Notes: generated by a model from the letters alone, not told the origin. Numbered from the stretch's first letter, positions 8,284 through 18,026 are shown. The stretch is DNA of 64,000 nt from Microbacteriaceae bacterium (GCA_025352325.1 JANXTR010000025.1:57882-121881), one strand, 5' to 3'. Made by a program: numbers and translations.

Positions 8284-9996
8284 TCAGAACCGGTGATGCA
8301 GGCTCGCGGTCTTGAGAGTCGTGAGGACCATCGCGTCGATGGCTGCCGCCCCGGCCGTTCCCGCGTAGTCGAAGATCTGGTAGCCCGAACAGCGGATGAC
8401 CTGCGCGGGCTGCCCGAAGCTGCGGCGCAGATCGTGCGCGGAGAGATCGCCGCCCGCTAGCGCGTACGAGAACGAGGTGCCCTCGTACAGCCAGAGGTTG
8501 TTCATCCAGAAGTGGACGCCGATTGGGAACGGGGTGACCTGCAGGAGTCGCCCCTTCTGATCGCCGTACAGGGTGAGCGAGCGCACCACCCAAAAGCTGC
8601 CGATCCCGTTCTCGGCTCTCCCGTCGAGCCAGCCGTCGAGGCACGCGGTGTCGACCGGCGGCCGGCGGGACGCGAGGTCGGCGACCGCGGGAGCCGTCAC
8701 CCCGAGCGTCACGATCATGGCCGCCGTGACGAGGCCCGCCGCGACCGCGACCGCTCGGGCCGGAACCACGCGGAGTCGCGCCGGCAGCCACTCCGGCCGC
8801 ACGAGCAGCAGAGCGAGGGGTGGGAAGACGAAGAGCGGCAGCAGGTAGCGCGTGACACCCTGCCCGGTGGCGATCTCGCCGCCGATCAGCGTGACGGCCG
8901 ACACCAGGACGAAGAGGGCGAGGAACAGTTCGGCGGTGCTTGTTGGGGCGGCGCTCGCTCGGGCGGCGCCCGGCCGGGCACGACGGCGCCCAGCCGTGGC
9001 GAGGACGACGACGGTCACGGCGAGCAGCCCGACGAGGATCAGCAGCCGCAGGATCCCGCCGGGGGTCGACACCCAGTCACCCAGCACGCCGAGCAGCAGC
9101 GCGGCCGCGGATTTCGCCAGATTTCCGGTGATGTAGTTGTCGTATCCCGCCCCGATGTACTGCGAGTAGACCGCACGCGCCAGCATCCCGAGGCCGAGCC
9201 CGAGGATCTGCGGGAACGCCACGATGAGCGCCGCGCGCAGGGTCAACCGCCGCAGGATCAGCAGGAGGACGAGGACGATGCCGAGGGGCGCCACCAACCA
9301 GAACAGGTACAGCGGATCGGAGTAGGTCACCGCCGCGCCGACGCCCGCAGCGACGACCGCGGCGATCGCGGTGCGACGCACGCCGACGGGCGTGGCCCCC
9401 AGGCGACCAGTCGACCAGACGACCAGGGCCAGCATCCCGAGCGAGACCAACAGGGCACCGCCGTAGTACGTCGTCATCAGGAAGACCGTGGCGATGCGGT
9501 CCGGCTCGACGGTGCCGGGTCCGACGATGCGGACGTCGACCTCGGAGAGCACGCCGATCAGGAAGAGAACCACCCCGCCGAGGGCGACGGCGAGTTGTCG
9601 CACGCGCCGACCGGGGAAAAAAGCGGCTGCGATCGCGCGGAATCCGAGGTATAGCAGCACCACGTTGAGGATCGCATTGAGCACGAGACCGCCCTGCGGC
9701 GAACCCATAACCAGGCCGCAGATCGCGTAGAGCGGGAACTCGGGGAGGAAAAAGGTCTGGCTCGAGAAGACCCAGTGGAAGGGCTCTCCCCGCTGGAGCG
9801 ACTGCAGCACCAAGGGCAGGACGAGCGAGTCACCGTTGGCGAGGAATACCGCGCGCCAGCTGCCGCCGGCCACCGACGCCAGCTTCGCGAAGACCAGGCC
9901 AATCACGACGAGCAGCGCGACCGCTTCGAGGATCCAGGACGTCGAGCCCCTGAGCCGGAGGCGGGGCGCCGCCGCAGCGGAGTCGGATTCGTCCAC
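8284..9996 (-). CDS. Large polytopic membrane protein of unknown function
   Basis: I do not recognise a named family. The 570-residue product has a short cytoplasmic N-terminus and roughly eleven or twelve hydrophobic helices. It ends in a polar tail of about 130 residues with two Cys (TACLDGW and VIRCSGYQIFDY), probably extracytoplasmic. The first loop after helix 1 has NGDSLVLPLVLQ and then SSQTFFLPEFPLY. A loop acid followed by a large polytopic membrane body recalls GT-C type glycosyltransferases or cell-wall polymer enzymes, but this is inference. I chose the GTG at 9996 because a TACAGT hexamer lies seven bases before it; a longer form would overlap the divergent FKBP gene. Confidence 0.7.
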   Translation of the reverse strand: MDESDSAAAAPRLRLRGSTSWILEAVALLVVIGLVFAKLASVAGGSWRAVFLANGDSLVLPLVLQSLQRGEPFHWVFSSQTFFLPEFPLYAICGLVMGSPQGGLVLNAILNVVLLYLGFRAIAAAFFPGRRVRQLAVALGGVVLFLIGVLSEVDVRIVGPGTVEPDRIATVFLMTTYYGGALLVSLGMLALVVWSTGRLGATPVGVRRTAIAAVVAAGVGAAVTYSDPLYLFWLVAPLGIVLVLLLILRRLTLRAALIVAFPQILGLGLGMLARAVYSQYIGAGYDNYITGNLAKSAAALLLGVLGDWVSTPGGILRLLILVGLLAVTVVVLATAGRRRARPGAARASAAPTSTAELFLALFVLVSAVTLIGGEIATGQGVTRYLLPLFVFPPLALLLVRPEWLPARLRVVPARAVAVAAGLVTAAMIVTLGVTAPAVADLASRRPPVDTACLDGWLDGRAENGIGSFWVVRSLTLYGDQKGRLLQVTPFPIGVHFWMNNLWLYEGTSFSYALAGGDLSAHDLRRSFGQPAQVIRCSGYQIFDYAGTAGAAAIDAMVLTTLKTASLHHRF

Positions 9997-10003
9997 GAGT
10001 CGG

Positions 10004-10009
10004 ACTGTA
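10004..10009 (-). promoter_or_regulatory. -10 element for leaderless transcript of the membrane protein
   Basis: On the minus strand TACAGT lies seven bases before the GTG at 9996, the spacing expected when transcription starts on the start codon. It occupies the 49-bp divergent gap shared with the FKBP gene. Confidence 0.4.
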
Positions 10010-10045
10010 CCTGCCCGAGTCCGCGATCGATGGTTGACTTGACCC

Positions 10046-10414
10046 ATGACTGACAACACCAAGCCCGAGATCGAACCGACCCTGGGCGACGCGCCGACCG
10101 ACCTCGTCATCACCGACCTCGAGATCGGCGACGGCGCCGAGGCCACTCCGGGCGCGACCGTTGACGTGCACTACGTGGGCGTCGACTTCGAGACGGGTGA
10201 GGAGTTCGACTCCAGCTGGGGCCGCGGCGAATCCATCCAGTTCCCGCTCAACGGACTGATCCGCGGCTGGCAGGAGGGCATCCCCGGAATGAAGGTCGGC
10301 GGACGCCGTCAGCTCGTCACCCCGCCGGTGTACGCCTACGGTCCCGTCGGCGGCGGCCATCGGCTCTCTGGGCGCACGCTCGTCTTCGTGATCGACCTGC
10401 TGGCCGTCAAGTAA
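10046..10414 (+). CDS. FKBP-type peptidyl-prolyl cis-trans isomerase
   Basis: This is a small FKBP isomerase that catalyses proline cis-trans isomerisation during folding. The 122-residue protein has an N-terminal tail of about 35 residues. The FKBP fold follows: GATVDVHYVGVDFETGEEFDSS, then FPLNGLIRGWQEGIPGMKVGG (the FK506-site Trp and the GMKVGGRR loop), and a last strand LVFVIDLLAVK. There is no signal peptide, so it is cytoplasmic. The usual Y-G tail motif reads AYGPVGGGHRLSGRTLVF, slightly shortened. It lies 24 bp before hisE but is functionally unrelated to it. Confidence 0.92.
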   Translation: MTDNTKPEIEPTLGDAPTDLVITDLEIGDGAEATPGATVDVHYVGVDFETGEEFDSSWGRGESIQFPLNGLIRGWQEGIPGMKVGGRRQLVTPPVYAYGPVGGGHRLSGRTLVFVIDLLAVK

Positions 10415-10426
10415 TCCTGTAATCGG

Positions 10427-10432
10427 TAGCCT
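10427..10432 (+). promoter_or_regulatory. -10 element for probable leaderless hisE transcript
   Basis: TAGCCT is followed by six bases and the hisE GTG. The GGGAG spacer could alternatively serve as a ribosome site. Confidence 0.4.
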
Positions 10433-10438
10433 GGGAGC

Positions 10439-10702
10439 GTGAAGACCTTCGACGCCCTCTTCGAGGAGCTCAGCCAGAAGGCCGCGACCCGTCCAACGGG
10501 TTCGGGGACCGTCACCGAGCTGGACGCTGGCGTGCACGCGATCGGCAAGAAGATCGTCGAGGAGGCCGCCGAGGTGTGGATGGCCGCCGAGTTCCAGAGC
10601 GACGACGAGACCGCCGCCGAGATCTCGCAACTGCTGTACCACCTGCAGGTGCTGATGCTCGCCAAGGGCCTCACGCTCGAAGACGTGCAGCGACATCTGT
10701 AA
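10439..10702 (+). CDS. hisE: Phosphoribosyl-ATP pyrophosphatase
   Basis: HisE removes pyrophosphate from phosphoribosyl-ATP, the second step of histidine synthesis. The 87-residue all-alpha protein matches stand-alone actinobacterial HisE. It shows the metal-binding motif [14 protein letters not shown] (about 37-50) and [15 protein letters not shown]. The GTG start gives [15 protein letters not shown], the standard N-terminus. hisG follows after 44 bp. hisI, fused to hisE in enterobacteria, is separate here, about 1.7 kb downstream. Confidence 0.95.
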   Translation: MKTFDALFEELSQKAATRPTGSGTVTELDAGVHAIGKKIVEEAAEVWMAAEFQSDDETAAEISQLLYHLQVLMLAKGLTLEDVQRHL

Positions 10703-10746
10703 CACGCGATGCGCTGACCCCACCCACTTCGACTCGAAAGACTCCC

Positions 10747-11586
10747 ATGCTGCGAATCGCGGTGCCCAACAAGGGCACCCTCTCCGAGACAGCCGTGCAG
10801 ATGCTGCACGAGGCCGGCTATGCGACCCGTCGTGACCCCAAGGAGCTGATCGTCGCCGACGCGCGCAACGATGTCGAGTTCTTCTACCTTCGGCCCCGTG
10901 ACATCGCGACCTATGTCGGATCGGGCGCGCTCGATGTCGGCGTGACCGGCCGCGACCTGCTGCTCGACTCGCACTCGACGGCCGTCGAGATCGACGAACT
11001 CGACTTCGGGGCGTCGACGTTCCGCTTCGCCGGGACCATCGGGCGCTTCACCTCGCTCGCCGACCTCGAGGGCGTGCGCGTCGCGACCAGCTACTCGGCA
11101 CTCGTGAGCGACTTCCTCGCGCGAGAGGGCGTGTCGGCCTCCGTCGTGCACCTGGACGGCGCCGTCGAGTCGGCCGTCCGGCTCGGGGTCGCGGATGCCG
11201 TGGCCGACGTGGTCGAGACCGGCACCACGCTCAAGAAGCAGGGCCTCGAGATATTCGGGCCCGTCATCCTCGAATCGCAGGCGGTGCTCATCGCGGCGAA
11301 CGAGCAGGTCGAGGGTCTGGACACGCTGCGTCGGCGGCTGCAGGGCGTGATGGTGGCGCACCAGTACGTGCTGATGGACTACGACCTGCCCGCGCAACTG
11401 CTCGACGCGGCGTCGAAGATCACGCCGGGCCTCGAGTCGCCGACGGTGTCGCCGCTGCGGGATTCCGAGTGGTTGGCCGTGCGGGTGATGGTGCCTCGCG
11501 ACGACACCAACCAGGTCATGGATGCGCTGTACGAACTGGGCGCGCGCGCGATCCTGGTCAGCGCCATCCACGCCGCCCGGATCTAG
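10747..11586 (+). CDS. hisG: ATP phosphoribosyltransferase, long form
   Basis: HisG joins ATP and PRPP, the first and feedback-controlled step of histidine synthesis. I chose the ATG at 10747 because the product then begins MLRIAVPNKGTLSETAVQML, the family N-terminus. The 279-residue length is the long form. It has two periplasmic-binding-like catalytic lobes (DVGVTGRDLLLD; ADVVETGTTLKKQGLE) and a C-terminal regulatory ACT-like domain of about 75 residues (ESPTVSPLRDSEWLAVRVMV onward). No HisZ partner is needed for this form. Confidence 0.96.
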   Translation: MLRIAVPNKGTLSETAVQMLHEAGYATRRDPKELIVADARNDVEFFYLRPRDIATYVGSGALDVGVTGRDLLLDSHSTAVEIDELDFGASTFRFAGTIGRFTSLADLEGVRVATSYSALVSDFLAREGVSASVVHLDGAVESAVRLGVADAVADVVETGTTLKKQGLEIFGPVILESQAVLIAANEQVEGLDTLRRRLQGVMVAHQYVLMDYDLPAQLLDAASKITPGLESPTVSPLRDSEWLAVRVMVPRDDTNQVMDALYELGARAILVSAIHAARI

Positions 11587-11595
11587 GAGCCGACG

Positions 11596-12357
11596 ATGAG
11601 CGTCGTCACGCGCGTGATCCCGTGCCTGGATGTCGCGGCAGGTCGCGTCGTTAAGGGTGTCAACTTCCTCGAGCTGCGCGACGCCGGCGACCCGGTCGAG
11701 CTGGCGCGCCGCTACTACGAGCAGGGCGCGGACGAGATCACCTTCCTCGACGTCACGGCCACGGTCGAGGATCGGGCCACCATGTACGAGACCGTCACGG
11801 CGGCGGCCGAGCAGGTCTTCATCCCGCTCACCGTCGGCGGGGGAGTGCGCTCGAACGACGATGTCGCCCGGCTGTTGGCCTCCGGCGCCGACAAGGTCGG
11901 TGTGAACAGCGCCGCGATCGCCCGACCGGCCCTGCTCGGCGAGATCGCCGATCGTTTCGGCGCGCAGGTGCTGGTCCTGTCGTTGGACGTGACGCGCAGC
12001 ATCCGCACCGCGAGTGGCTTCGTGGTGACGACCCACGGCGGACGCACCGAGACCGACCTCGACGCCTTGGACTGGGCGAAGGAGGCGATCGAACGCGGCG
12101 CGGGCGAGCTGCTCGTGAACTCCATCGACGCCGACGGGACAAAGCAGGGGTTCGACCTCGAGCTGGTCGCGGCGATACGTCAGCTCAGTTCGGTGCCGGT
12201 GATCGCCAGCGGTGGCGCGGGCGCGGTGGGAGACTTCGCTCCGGCGGTCGCGGCGGGCGCGGACGCCGTGCTGGCGGCATCCGTCTTCCACACCGGCGAA
12301 CTCACCGTCGGCGACGTGAAGGCGGCCCTGACCGCGGAAGGAATCGCCGTCCGATGA
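11596..12357 (+). CDS. hisF: Imidazole glycerol phosphate synthase, cyclase subunit
   Basis: HisF is the cyclase half of the enzyme that makes imidazole glycerol phosphate and AICAR from PRFAR, using ammonia supplied by HisH. The 253-residue barrel has the two catalytic aspartates, Asp12 in [16 protein letters not shown] and Asp131 in LSLDVTRS. Phosphate-binding loops are TVGGGVRS and [11 protein letters not shown]. HisH is not in this window, so it must be encoded elsewhere. The start codon is 9 bp after hisG and hisI follows after 13 bp. Confidence 0.96.
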   Translation: MSVVTRVIPCLDVAAGRVVKGVNFLELRDAGDPVELARRYYEQGADEITFLDVTATVEDRATMYETVTAAAEQVFIPLTVGGGVRSNDDVARLLASGADKVGVNSAAIARPALLGEIADRFGAQVLVLSLDVTRSIRTASGFVVTTHGGRTETDLDALDWAKEAIERGAGELLVNSIDADGTKQGFDLELVAAIRQLSSVPVIASGGAGAVGDFAPAVAAGADAVLAASVFHTGELTVGDVKAALTAEGIAVR

Positions 12358-12370
12358 GAGGGCACAGCCG

Positions 12371-12754
12371 ATGACCAACGTTCTGAACGACGAGACGGTG
12401 GGCGCCGTGATCGAATGCGCCCACTTCGATGGCAACGGGCTGCTGCCCGCTGTCATCCAGCAGCACGACTCGCACGAGGTGCTGATGCTGGGCTACATGG
12501 ATGCCGAGGCGTTGCGTCGCACCCTTACGGAGGGGCGCGTGACCTTCTGGTCGCGCAGCCGCCAGGAATACTGGCGCAAGGGTGACACCAGCGGCAATGT
12601 GCAGCTGGTGCGCGGTGCGGCCCTGGATTGCGACGGCGATACGCTGTTGGTCCAGGTCGAGCAGCACGGCCCCGCGTGTCACACCGGGGCTCACGCCTGC
12701 TTCGACGTCGATCCGCTCGAGCCCTTCACCGGCATCCAGGAGGGGACACCGTGA
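12371..12754 (+). CDS. hisI: Phosphoribosyl-AMP cyclohydrolase
   Basis: HisI opens the adenine ring of phosphoribosyl-AMP, the third step of histidine synthesis. The 127-residue protein has [16 protein letters not shown] and [19 protein letters not shown]. It also has the metal-ligand set DCDGDTLL (Asp86, Cys87, Asp88, Asp90) and [10 protein letters not shown] (Cys103, His104, Cys110). All zinc and magnesium ligands are present. Its stop overlaps the trpE GTG by four bases, so the his and trp genes are probably one transcript. Confidence 0.95.
   Translation: MTNVLNDETVGAVIECAHFDGNGLLPAVIQQHDSHEVLMLGYMDAEALRRTLTEGRVTFWSRSRQEYWRKGDTSGNVQLVRGAALDCDGDTLLVQVEQHGPACHTGAHACFDVDPLEPFTGIQEGTP
12738..12743 (+). 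promoter_or_regulatory. Strong ribosome binding site setting the trpE start
   Basis: AGGAGG lies within the end of hisI, seven bases before the trpE GTG. It rules out longer in-frame readings that would extend back into hisI. Confidence 0.8.
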
Positions 12755-14283
12755 CGACGACCACCCGTGCCGAGTTTGACGCGCAGTTCGCCGCCGGGCA
12801 CCGCGTCGTCCCGGTGCTCCGTGAGCTGTTCGCCGACGGCGAGACGCCGATCGGGGTGTATCGCAAGCTGGCGATCGGCAAGCCGGGAACCTTTCTGCTC
12901 GAGTCGGCCGAGCAGGGCGGCATCTGGTCGCGGTTCTCCTTTGTGGGCGTCAGCTCGCTCGGCGTGCTGACCCAGAGCCAGGCGGATGACGGCACCGACC
13001 GTGCCGTCTGGCTCGACTACGGCGTCTCGGCCGAGCGCGCCCTCGGTGATGCGCCGACCGCCCCGCTCGCCGCGCTCGCGCACCTCTACGCCCGCTGGAG
13101 CACCCCGCAGGTTGCCGGCCACCCGCCGCTGACCGGCGGTCTCGTCGGATTCATCGGCTGGGAGGCCGTGCGCCAGCTCGAGCGGCTGCCTGACGTGCCG
13201 CCCGCCGACTTCACGGTGCCTGGGCAGGCCCTCAGCTTCGTCTCCGAGCTGATCGTGCTCGATCACCGGCAGGGCACGGCGACCCTGATCGCGACCGTGC
13301 TGAACGACGGCACCGACGACGCCGAGACGCTCTGGGCCTCCGCACAGCAGCAGCTCGACGCCCTCCAGACCGGCCTCGCGCAGCCCTCCGAGGCCTGGAT
13401 CGCGGATATCGACCTCACGATAGACGCGCACCCGATTCCGCGTGTGACGGCCGCCGACTATCAGCTTGCCGTGGAGCGCTCCAAGCAGTACATCCGCGAC
13501 GGAGACGTTTTCCAGGTCGTGATCTCGCAACGTTTCGACCACGAGATCACGGCCGAGCCGATCGACGTGTACCGCGTGCTCCGCGCGCTCAACCCGAGCC
13601 CGTACATGTACCTGCTGACTCTCGAGGGGCCGGCAGGCGACTCCTATTCGATCGTCGGCTCGTCCCCCGAGGCACTCGTGAAGGTGCAGGGCGGACGCGT
13701 CTTCACCCATCCGATCGCTGGATCGCGACCGCGCGGCGAGACGCCCGAGCGCGACCTCGAGCTCGCCGACGAACTCCTCGCCGACCCGAAGGAGCAGGCC
13801 GAGCACCTGATGCTCGTCGACCTGGCGCGCAACGACCTGTCGAAGGTCTGCGTGGCGGGCTCCGTCGAGGTGACGGAGTTCATGCAGGTTGAGCGGTTCA
13901 GCCACATCATGCACCTGGTGTCGAGCGTCGAGGGCGACCTGGCTCCAGATGCCACCTCCATCGACGTCTTCCGGGCCACCTTCCCGGCCGGGACGCTCTC
14001 GGGCGCGCCGAAGCCCCGCGCGCTCGAGATTATCGACGAGCTCGAGGTCGCGCAGCGCGGGGTGTACGGCGGCGTCGTCGGCTACTTCGGACTGGCAGGG
14101 GATGCCGACCTGGCCATCGCGATCCGGACCGCCACGATCGTGGACGGGCTCGCGCGCGTGCAGGCGGGCGCCGGCCTCGTCGCCGACTCAGACCCGGCCA
14201 CCGAGCACCTCGAGGCGCAGAACAAGGCCGCGGCGCCGCTCCGGGCCATCGCCATCGCCAACGCGATGCGGAGGCTCGAGTGA
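12751..14283 (+). CDS. trpE: Anthranilate synthase component I
   Basis: TrpE makes anthranilate from chorismate with ammonia from TrpG. I chose the GTG at 12751 because AGGAGG at 12738-12743 stands seven bases before it and the stop of hisI overlaps it. The 510-residue product carries the tryptophan feedback site LLES at about 49-52 and the chorismate-binding core: [52 protein letters not shown] and YGGVVGYFG. TrpG and TrpD are not in the window. No leader peptide or attenuator precedes it. Confidence 0.97.
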   Translation: MTTTTRAEFDAQFAAGHRVVPVLRELFADGETPIGVYRKLAIGKPGTFLLESAEQGGIWSRFSFVGVSSLGVLTQSQADDGTDRAVWLDYGVSAERALGDAPTAPLAALAHLYARWSTPQVAGHPPLTGGLVGFIGWEAVRQLERLPDVPPADFTVPGQALSFVSELIVLDHRQGTATLIATVLNDGTDDAETLWASAQQQLDALQTGLAQPSEAWIADIDLTIDAHPIPRVTAADYQLAVERSKQYIRDGDVFQVVISQRFDHEITAEPIDVYRVLRALNPSPYMYLLTLEGPAGDSYSIVGSSPEALVKVQGGRVFTHPIAGSRPRGETPERDLELADELLADPKEQAEHLMLVDLARNDLSKVCVAGSVEVTEFMQVERFSHIMHLVSSVEGDLAPDATSIDVFRATFPAGTLSGAPKPRALEIIDELEVAQRGVYGGVVGYFGLAGDADLAIAIRTATIVDGLARVQAGAGLVADSDPATEHLEAQNKAAAPLRAIAIANAMRRLE

Positions 14284-14870
14284 GCGGTGGGCGCCTGAAG
14301 GCGTATTCGCTGGTCGGCATCGTGCTCCTGGCGGCGCTGGTGTTCACGGCGTGGTCGCAGACCTGGTTCACGCTGACCGTGCAGAGCAAGTCGTTCGTCG
14401 TCGCCGGCAGCGTGGCGGGCTCCGCGCTCGCCCCGATCGCGCTCGCCACCCTGGCGCTGGTTGCCGCCCTCGCCATCGCGGGGCCTTTCTTCCGCGTGGT
14501 GCTCGGGCTCCTTCTGGCTCTTCTCGGCGTCTGCGTCATCGTGGTGTCGGCCTTCGCGATCGCGCATCCGGTGGTGGCCGCGACCTCAGCGATCACGAAA
14601 ACGACGGGAGTCGCCGGCGACGCGTCGGTCGCGAAGCTGGTGACCGCGACATCCATGACCGCCTGGCCGGTCGTGGCGATCGTGATCGGTGCGATCATCG
14701 CGCTGCTCGGGCTGCTGATCGTGGCGACCTCGCGGCGCTGGCCGGAGTCCGGCCGCAAGTACACGCGTTCGCGACTGGTGACGTCCGACGCCGACGTCCC
14801 CGATCCGGTGCAGGAGTGGGATGCCCTCAGCGAGGGCGACGACCCCACGGGGCGCTCCGCGGCCTCGTGA
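14280..14870 (+). CDS. Trp-operon-associated conserved membrane protein
   Basis: This is a 196-residue membrane protein of the family found in actinobacterial trp operons (Trp_oprn_chp type). It has four hydrophobic helices at about residues 9-27, 43-63, 66-95 and 130-155. An extracytoplasmic stretch AWSQTWFTLTVQ follows helix 1, and the C-terminus is polar and acidic. The W-x-x-T-W/F loop after the first helix is typical of the family. The GTG start overlaps the trpE stop. Its biochemical role is unknown; the constant linkage to trpE and trpC suggests a link to tryptophan physiology. Confidence 0.85.
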   Translation: MSGGRLKAYSLVGIVLLAALVFTAWSQTWFTLTVQSKSFVVAGSVAGSALAPIALATLALVAALAIAGPFFRVVLGLLLALLGVCVIVVSAFAIAHPVVAATSAITKTTGVAGDASVAKLVTATSMTAWPVVAIVIGAIIALLGLLIVATSRRWPESGRKYTRSRLVTSDADVPDPVQEWDALSEGDDPTGRSAAS

Positions 14871-14898
14871 ATGCGGGAGGCTGCGCTGCCCGCCCCGC

Positions 14899-14904
14899 TA
14901 CACT
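14899..14904 (+). promoter_or_regulatory. Possible internal promoter -10 in the trp operon
   Basis: TACACT lies 28 bases before the GTG of the small HGxxPAAW-type gene, with an AAGGAG ribosome site at 14921-14926 between them. It could drive the downstream trpC-trpB-trpA genes independently of trpE. Confidence 0.4.
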
Positions 14905-14931
14905 GGAAGTACTCGATCAGAAGGAGCAGCA

Positions 14932-15162
14932 GTGAGCGACGAGACCGAACCCGGAGAGGGCAACTCGCCCGCAGCCTGGGTCGCCGTCATCATCATGGTG
15001 GTCGCGATCGCGGGTGGCACGCTGGCGTTCTGGTTCGACGTGCCGTGGCTGGTCTGGACCTTCGCGGGCCTGGTTGTTGTGGGCGCCATCGTCGGGGGCA
15101 TCCTCCGCCGCATGGGCTACGGCGTGAACGGTCCCCGTTACGTTCCGAAGGTGCATTCCTAG
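14932..15162 (+). CDS. Small HGxxPAAW-type membrane protein (DUF6704-like)
   Basis: This is a 76-residue protein with two predicted membrane helices (about 14-34 and 40-60). It carries EGNSPAAWVAV near the N-terminus, a variant of the HGxxPAAW motif, and a basic C-terminus with RRMGYGVNGPRYVPK. Small proteins of this kind commonly sit just before trpC in actinobacteria. I chose the GTG at 14932 because AAGGAG lies six bases upstream. Function is unknown. With the preceding 196-residue membrane protein it makes a two-gene membrane insert in the trp operon. Confidence 0.8.
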   Translation: MSDETEPGEGNSPAAWVAVIIMVVAIAGGTLAFWFDVPWLVWTFAGLVVVGAIVGGILRRMGYGVNGPRYVPKVHS

Positions 15163-15163
15163 A

Positions 15164-15982
15164 GTGCTCTCCGATCTCGTTGCCGGGGCCATCGCCGACG
15201 CTTCGGAACGGCGCGCCGACCGCAGTTTCGCTCTTGTCGAAGCCGAGGCGCTCGCGCGCCCCGCCGCACTGGATGCCGTGGCGGCACTCGCTCCAACCGA
15301 CCGTGTGAAGATCATCGCCGAGGTGAAGCGCGCCAGTCCGTCGCGCGGACCACTCGCCGATATCTCCGATCCCGCCTCCCTCGCCGTCTCGTACCAGACC
15401 GGCGGCGCGAGCGCGATCAGCGTGCTGACCGAGCAACGCCGGTTCCTCGGCTCGCTCGCCGATCTGGTCGCGGTCTGCGAGGCGGTCACCGTCCCTGTGC
15501 TGCGCAAGGACTTCATCGCCGATCCGTACCAGGTGTTCGAGGCCCGCGCTGCCGGGGCTGACCTAGTACTGCTCATCGTCGCGGCGCTGGCGCAGCCCCA
15601 GCTCGTCGAGCTGCACACGCTCATCCGCGAACTCGGCATGACCGCCCTGGTGGAGACGCACTCCGCCGAGGAGGTCGAGCGGGCGCTCGACGTCGGCGCG
15701 TCCGTCGTGGGTGTCAACGCGCGCGATCTGAGCACCTTCGAGCTCGACCGCGACCTCTTCGGAACGCTGGCGGGCAGCATCCCCTCGGGGGTCATCCGGA
15801 TCGCCGAATCGGCCGTCAAGGACCCGGACGATGTCGCGCATTACCGCGCGGCCGGAGCCGATGTCGTGCTGGTGGGCGAAGCGCTCGTCACCGACGGCGA
15901 CCCGGTCGCCACCCTCCAGAGATTCCTCGCTCACAGTCATTTCCGGCCCGACCGGCCGCGCGCGGGAAGGGTGTCGGCATGA
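15164..15982 (+). CDS. trpC: Indole-3-glycerol phosphate synthase
   Basis: TrpC closes the indole ring in tryptophan synthesis. The 272-residue barrel has the catalytic segment [14 protein letters not shown] (Lys55 general acid), [15 protein letters not shown] (second catalytic Lys), and the phosphate loops [11 protein letters not shown] and IAESAVKD. The GTG start lies two bases after the stop of the preceding small membrane gene. The stop overlaps the trpB ATG as ATGA. No fused PRAI (TrpF) domain is present. Confidence 0.96.
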   Translation: MLSDLVAGAIADASERRADRSFALVEAEALARPAALDAVAALAPTDRVKIIAEVKRASPSRGPLADISDPASLAVSYQTGGASAISVLTEQRRFLGSLADLVAVCEAVTVPVLRKDFIADPYQVFEARAAGADLVLLIVAALAQPQLVELHTLIRELGMTALVETHSAEEVERALDVGASVVGVNARDLSTFELDRDLFGTLAGSIPSGVIRIAESAVKDPDDVAHYRAAGADVVLVGEALVTDGDPVATLQRFLAHSHFRPDRPRAGRVSA

Positions 15983-17193
15983 CGATTCTCGGCGAGCTGC
16001 CCGGCCCGTTCTTCGGCGAGTACGGCGGGCGTTTCATGCCCGAATCGCTCATCACGGCGATCGACGAGCTTGCGGCGGCCTACGACCTCGCCAAGAGCGA
16101 CCCGGCGTTCCACGCCGAACTGCGGGAGCTTGAGCGCACATACAGCGGGCGGCCCTCGATCATCACCGAGGTGCCACGCTTCGCGCAGCACGCGGGCGGC
16201 GCGCGGATCATCCTCAAGCGCGAAGACCTCAACCACACCGGCTCGCACAAGATCAACAATGTGCTCGGCCAGGCGTTGCTGACGCGCCGGATCGGCAAGA
16301 CGCGAGTGATCGCCGAGACGGGTGCGGGTCAGCACGGTGTCGCGACCGCCACCGCAGCCGCGCTGTTCGGCTTCGAGTGCACGGTCTACATGGGTGAGGT
16401 TGACACCAAGCGACAGGCCCTCAATGTCGCCAGGATGCGGCTGCTCGGGGCCGAGGTCGTCTCCGTCACGACCGGGTCCCGCACCCTCAAGGACGCGATC
16501 AACGAGGCCTACCGCGAGTGGGTCACCAGCGTTGAGACGACCAACTACATCTTCGGCACGGCGGCAGGACCGCACCCATTCCCCGCGATGGTGCGCGACT
16601 TTCAGAAGATCATTGGCGAGGAGGCTCGCGCGCAGGTGATGGAGTTGACCGGTCGCCTTCCGGACGCCGTGGTCGCCTGCGTGGGCGGCGGATCGAACGC
16701 GATCGGCATCTTCACCGCCTTCCTCGACGACCCCGGAGTGAAGCTGTTCGGCTACGAGGCAGCCGGCGACGGGATCGACACCGATAGGCACGCCGCGGCG
16801 ATCGAGCGCGGCCGCCCCGGCATCCTGCACGGCGCTCGCAGTTACCTGCTCCAGGACGAGGACGGGCAGACGGTCGAGTCGCACTCGATCTCGGCGGGCC
16901 TCGACTACCCGGGCGTCGGGCCCGAGCACGCATACCTTTCGGACATCGGCCGCGCGACGTACCTGCCGACCAGCGACACAGAGGCCATGGAGGCCCTCCG
17001 CCTGCTGAGCATGACCGAGGGCATCATCCCGGCCATCGAGTCGGCTCACGCGCTCTCGGGCGCGCTCAAGCTGGGCCGCGAGCTCGGACCGGACGCGGTC
17101 ATCCTGGTCAACCTCAGTGGCCGCGGCGACAAAGACGTGCAGACGGCAGGCGACTGGTTCGGGCTGTTCGACGAGGGCGCGGTCCAGGCGTGA
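15979..17193 (+). CDS. trpB: Tryptophan synthase beta chain
   Basis: TrpB condenses indole with serine using PLP. The 404-residue protein has the PLP lysine Lys91 in [23 protein letters not shown], the phosphate-binding [10 protein letters not shown], and the C-terminal NLSGRGDKD. The N-terminal [11 protein letters not shown] is standard for the TrpB1 type that works with TrpA. It is translationally coupled to both neighbours by 4-nt overlaps. Confidence 0.97.
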   Translation: MTILGELPGPFFGEYGGRFMPESLITAIDELAAAYDLAKSDPAFHAELRELERTYSGRPSIITEVPRFAQHAGGARIILKREDLNHTGSHKINNVLGQALLTRRIGKTRVIAETGAGQHGVATATAAALFGFECTVYMGEVDTKRQALNVARMRLLGAEVVSVTTGSRTLKDAINEAYREWVTSVETTNYIFGTAAGPHPFPAMVRDFQKIIGEEARAQVMELTGRLPDAVVACVGGGSNAIGIFTAFLDDPGVKLFGYEAAGDGIDTDRHAAAIERGRPGILHGARSYLLQDEDGQTVESHSISAGLDYPGVGPEHAYLSDIGRATYLPTSDTEAMEALRLLSMTEGIIPAIESAHALSGALKLGRELGPDAVILVNLSGRGDKDVQTAGDWFGLFDEGAVQA

Positions 17194-17984
17194 CGACCAC
17201 CACGCACTCGGTTGCGGCCACCATCGAGGCCACCCGCCGCGCGGGCACCGGCGCGCTCGTCGGCTACCTGCCCGTCGGCTTCCCTGATCTCGCCACCAGC
17301 GTCGACGCGGCCGTCGCGCTCGTGGAGAGCGGCGTCGACGTGCTCGAACTGGGCCTGCCGTACTCCGACCCGGTCATGGACGGGCTCGTCATTCAAAAGG
17401 CCACGCAGACGGCTCTGGAGGCCGGATTCCGCATCCGCGACGTGTTCACGGCGGTGGAGGCGATTCGCTCGCGCGTCGACGCGCCGGTGCTGGTGATGAC
17501 CTACTGGAACCCCGTGATGCAGTACGGCGCCGACCGTTTCGCCGACGCGCTGATGAACGCCGGGGGAGCGGGTCTCATCACGCCCGACATCACACCGGAC
17601 TCCGCCGCGGACTGGCTGGCGACAAGCGAACGCACCGGGCTCGACCGTGTGTTCCTGGCCGCGCCGTCGTCGACCGACGCCCGGATCGTCACCACCGTGG
17701 CAGCCAGCCGCGGATTCGTCTACGCGGTCTCCACGATGGGCATCACCGGCGCACGCCACGACGTGGATGCGGCGGCCCGCACGCTTGTCTCCCGTCTGCG
17801 CGCGGCCGAGTCCGAGAACGTCTGCGTCGGCATCGGCATCTCGACCGCCGACCAGGTCGCGGAGGTGCTCGCCTACGCCGACGGCGCGATCGTCGGGTCG
17901 GCGCTGGTCACCGCCTTGGCCGAGCACGGCGTCAGCGGGCTCGCGCGCACGGCAGCGGCATTGGCCCAGGGCCGCAGTCGATAG
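17190..17984 (+). CDS. trpA: Tryptophan synthase alpha chain
   Basis: TrpA cleaves indole-3-glycerol phosphate to indole for channelling to TrpB. The 264-residue barrel has both catalytic acids, Glu53 and Asp64, in [13 protein letters not shown]. It also has [11 protein letters not shown], the phosphate loops VGIGIST and AIVGSALV, and the family segment STMGITGAR. The GTG start overlaps the trpB stop. Its own TAG stop forms part of a TAGACT hexamer that may be the lgt promoter. Confidence 0.96.
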   Translation: MTTTTHSVAATIEATRRAGTGALVGYLPVGFPDLATSVDAAVALVESGVDVLELGLPYSDPVMDGLVIQKATQTALEAGFRIRDVFTAVEAIRSRVDAPVLVMTYWNPVMQYGADRFADALMNAGGAGLITPDITPDSAADWLATSERTGLDRVFLAAPSSTDARIVTTVAASRGFVYAVSTMGITGARHDVDAAARTLVSRLRAAESENVCVGIGISTADQVAEVLAYADGAIVGSALVTALAEHGVSGLARTAAALAQGRSR

Positions 17985-17987
17985 ACT
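17982..17987 (+). promoter_or_regulatory. Possible -10 element for lgt
   Basis: TAGACT overlaps the trpA stop codon and lies 39 bases before the lgt GTG. It would give a short leader containing the GAAAGG ribosome site. Confidence 0.35.
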
Positions 17988-18026
17988 TCGGAACGGCTTT
18001 CCGTCCCCTCCGCCGAAAGGTGCCAC

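Noticed and set aside
8512..9654. Plus-strand open frame opposite the large membrane protein
   Set aside because: Highly charged, repetitive Arg/Asp/Glu/Gln composition and no start signal; the minus-strand reading has regular membrane helices.
12360..12751. Possible trp leader peptide or attenuator before trpE
   Set aside because: trpE directly overlaps hisI, leaving no room for a leader; no run of Trp codons followed by alternative hairpins was seen.
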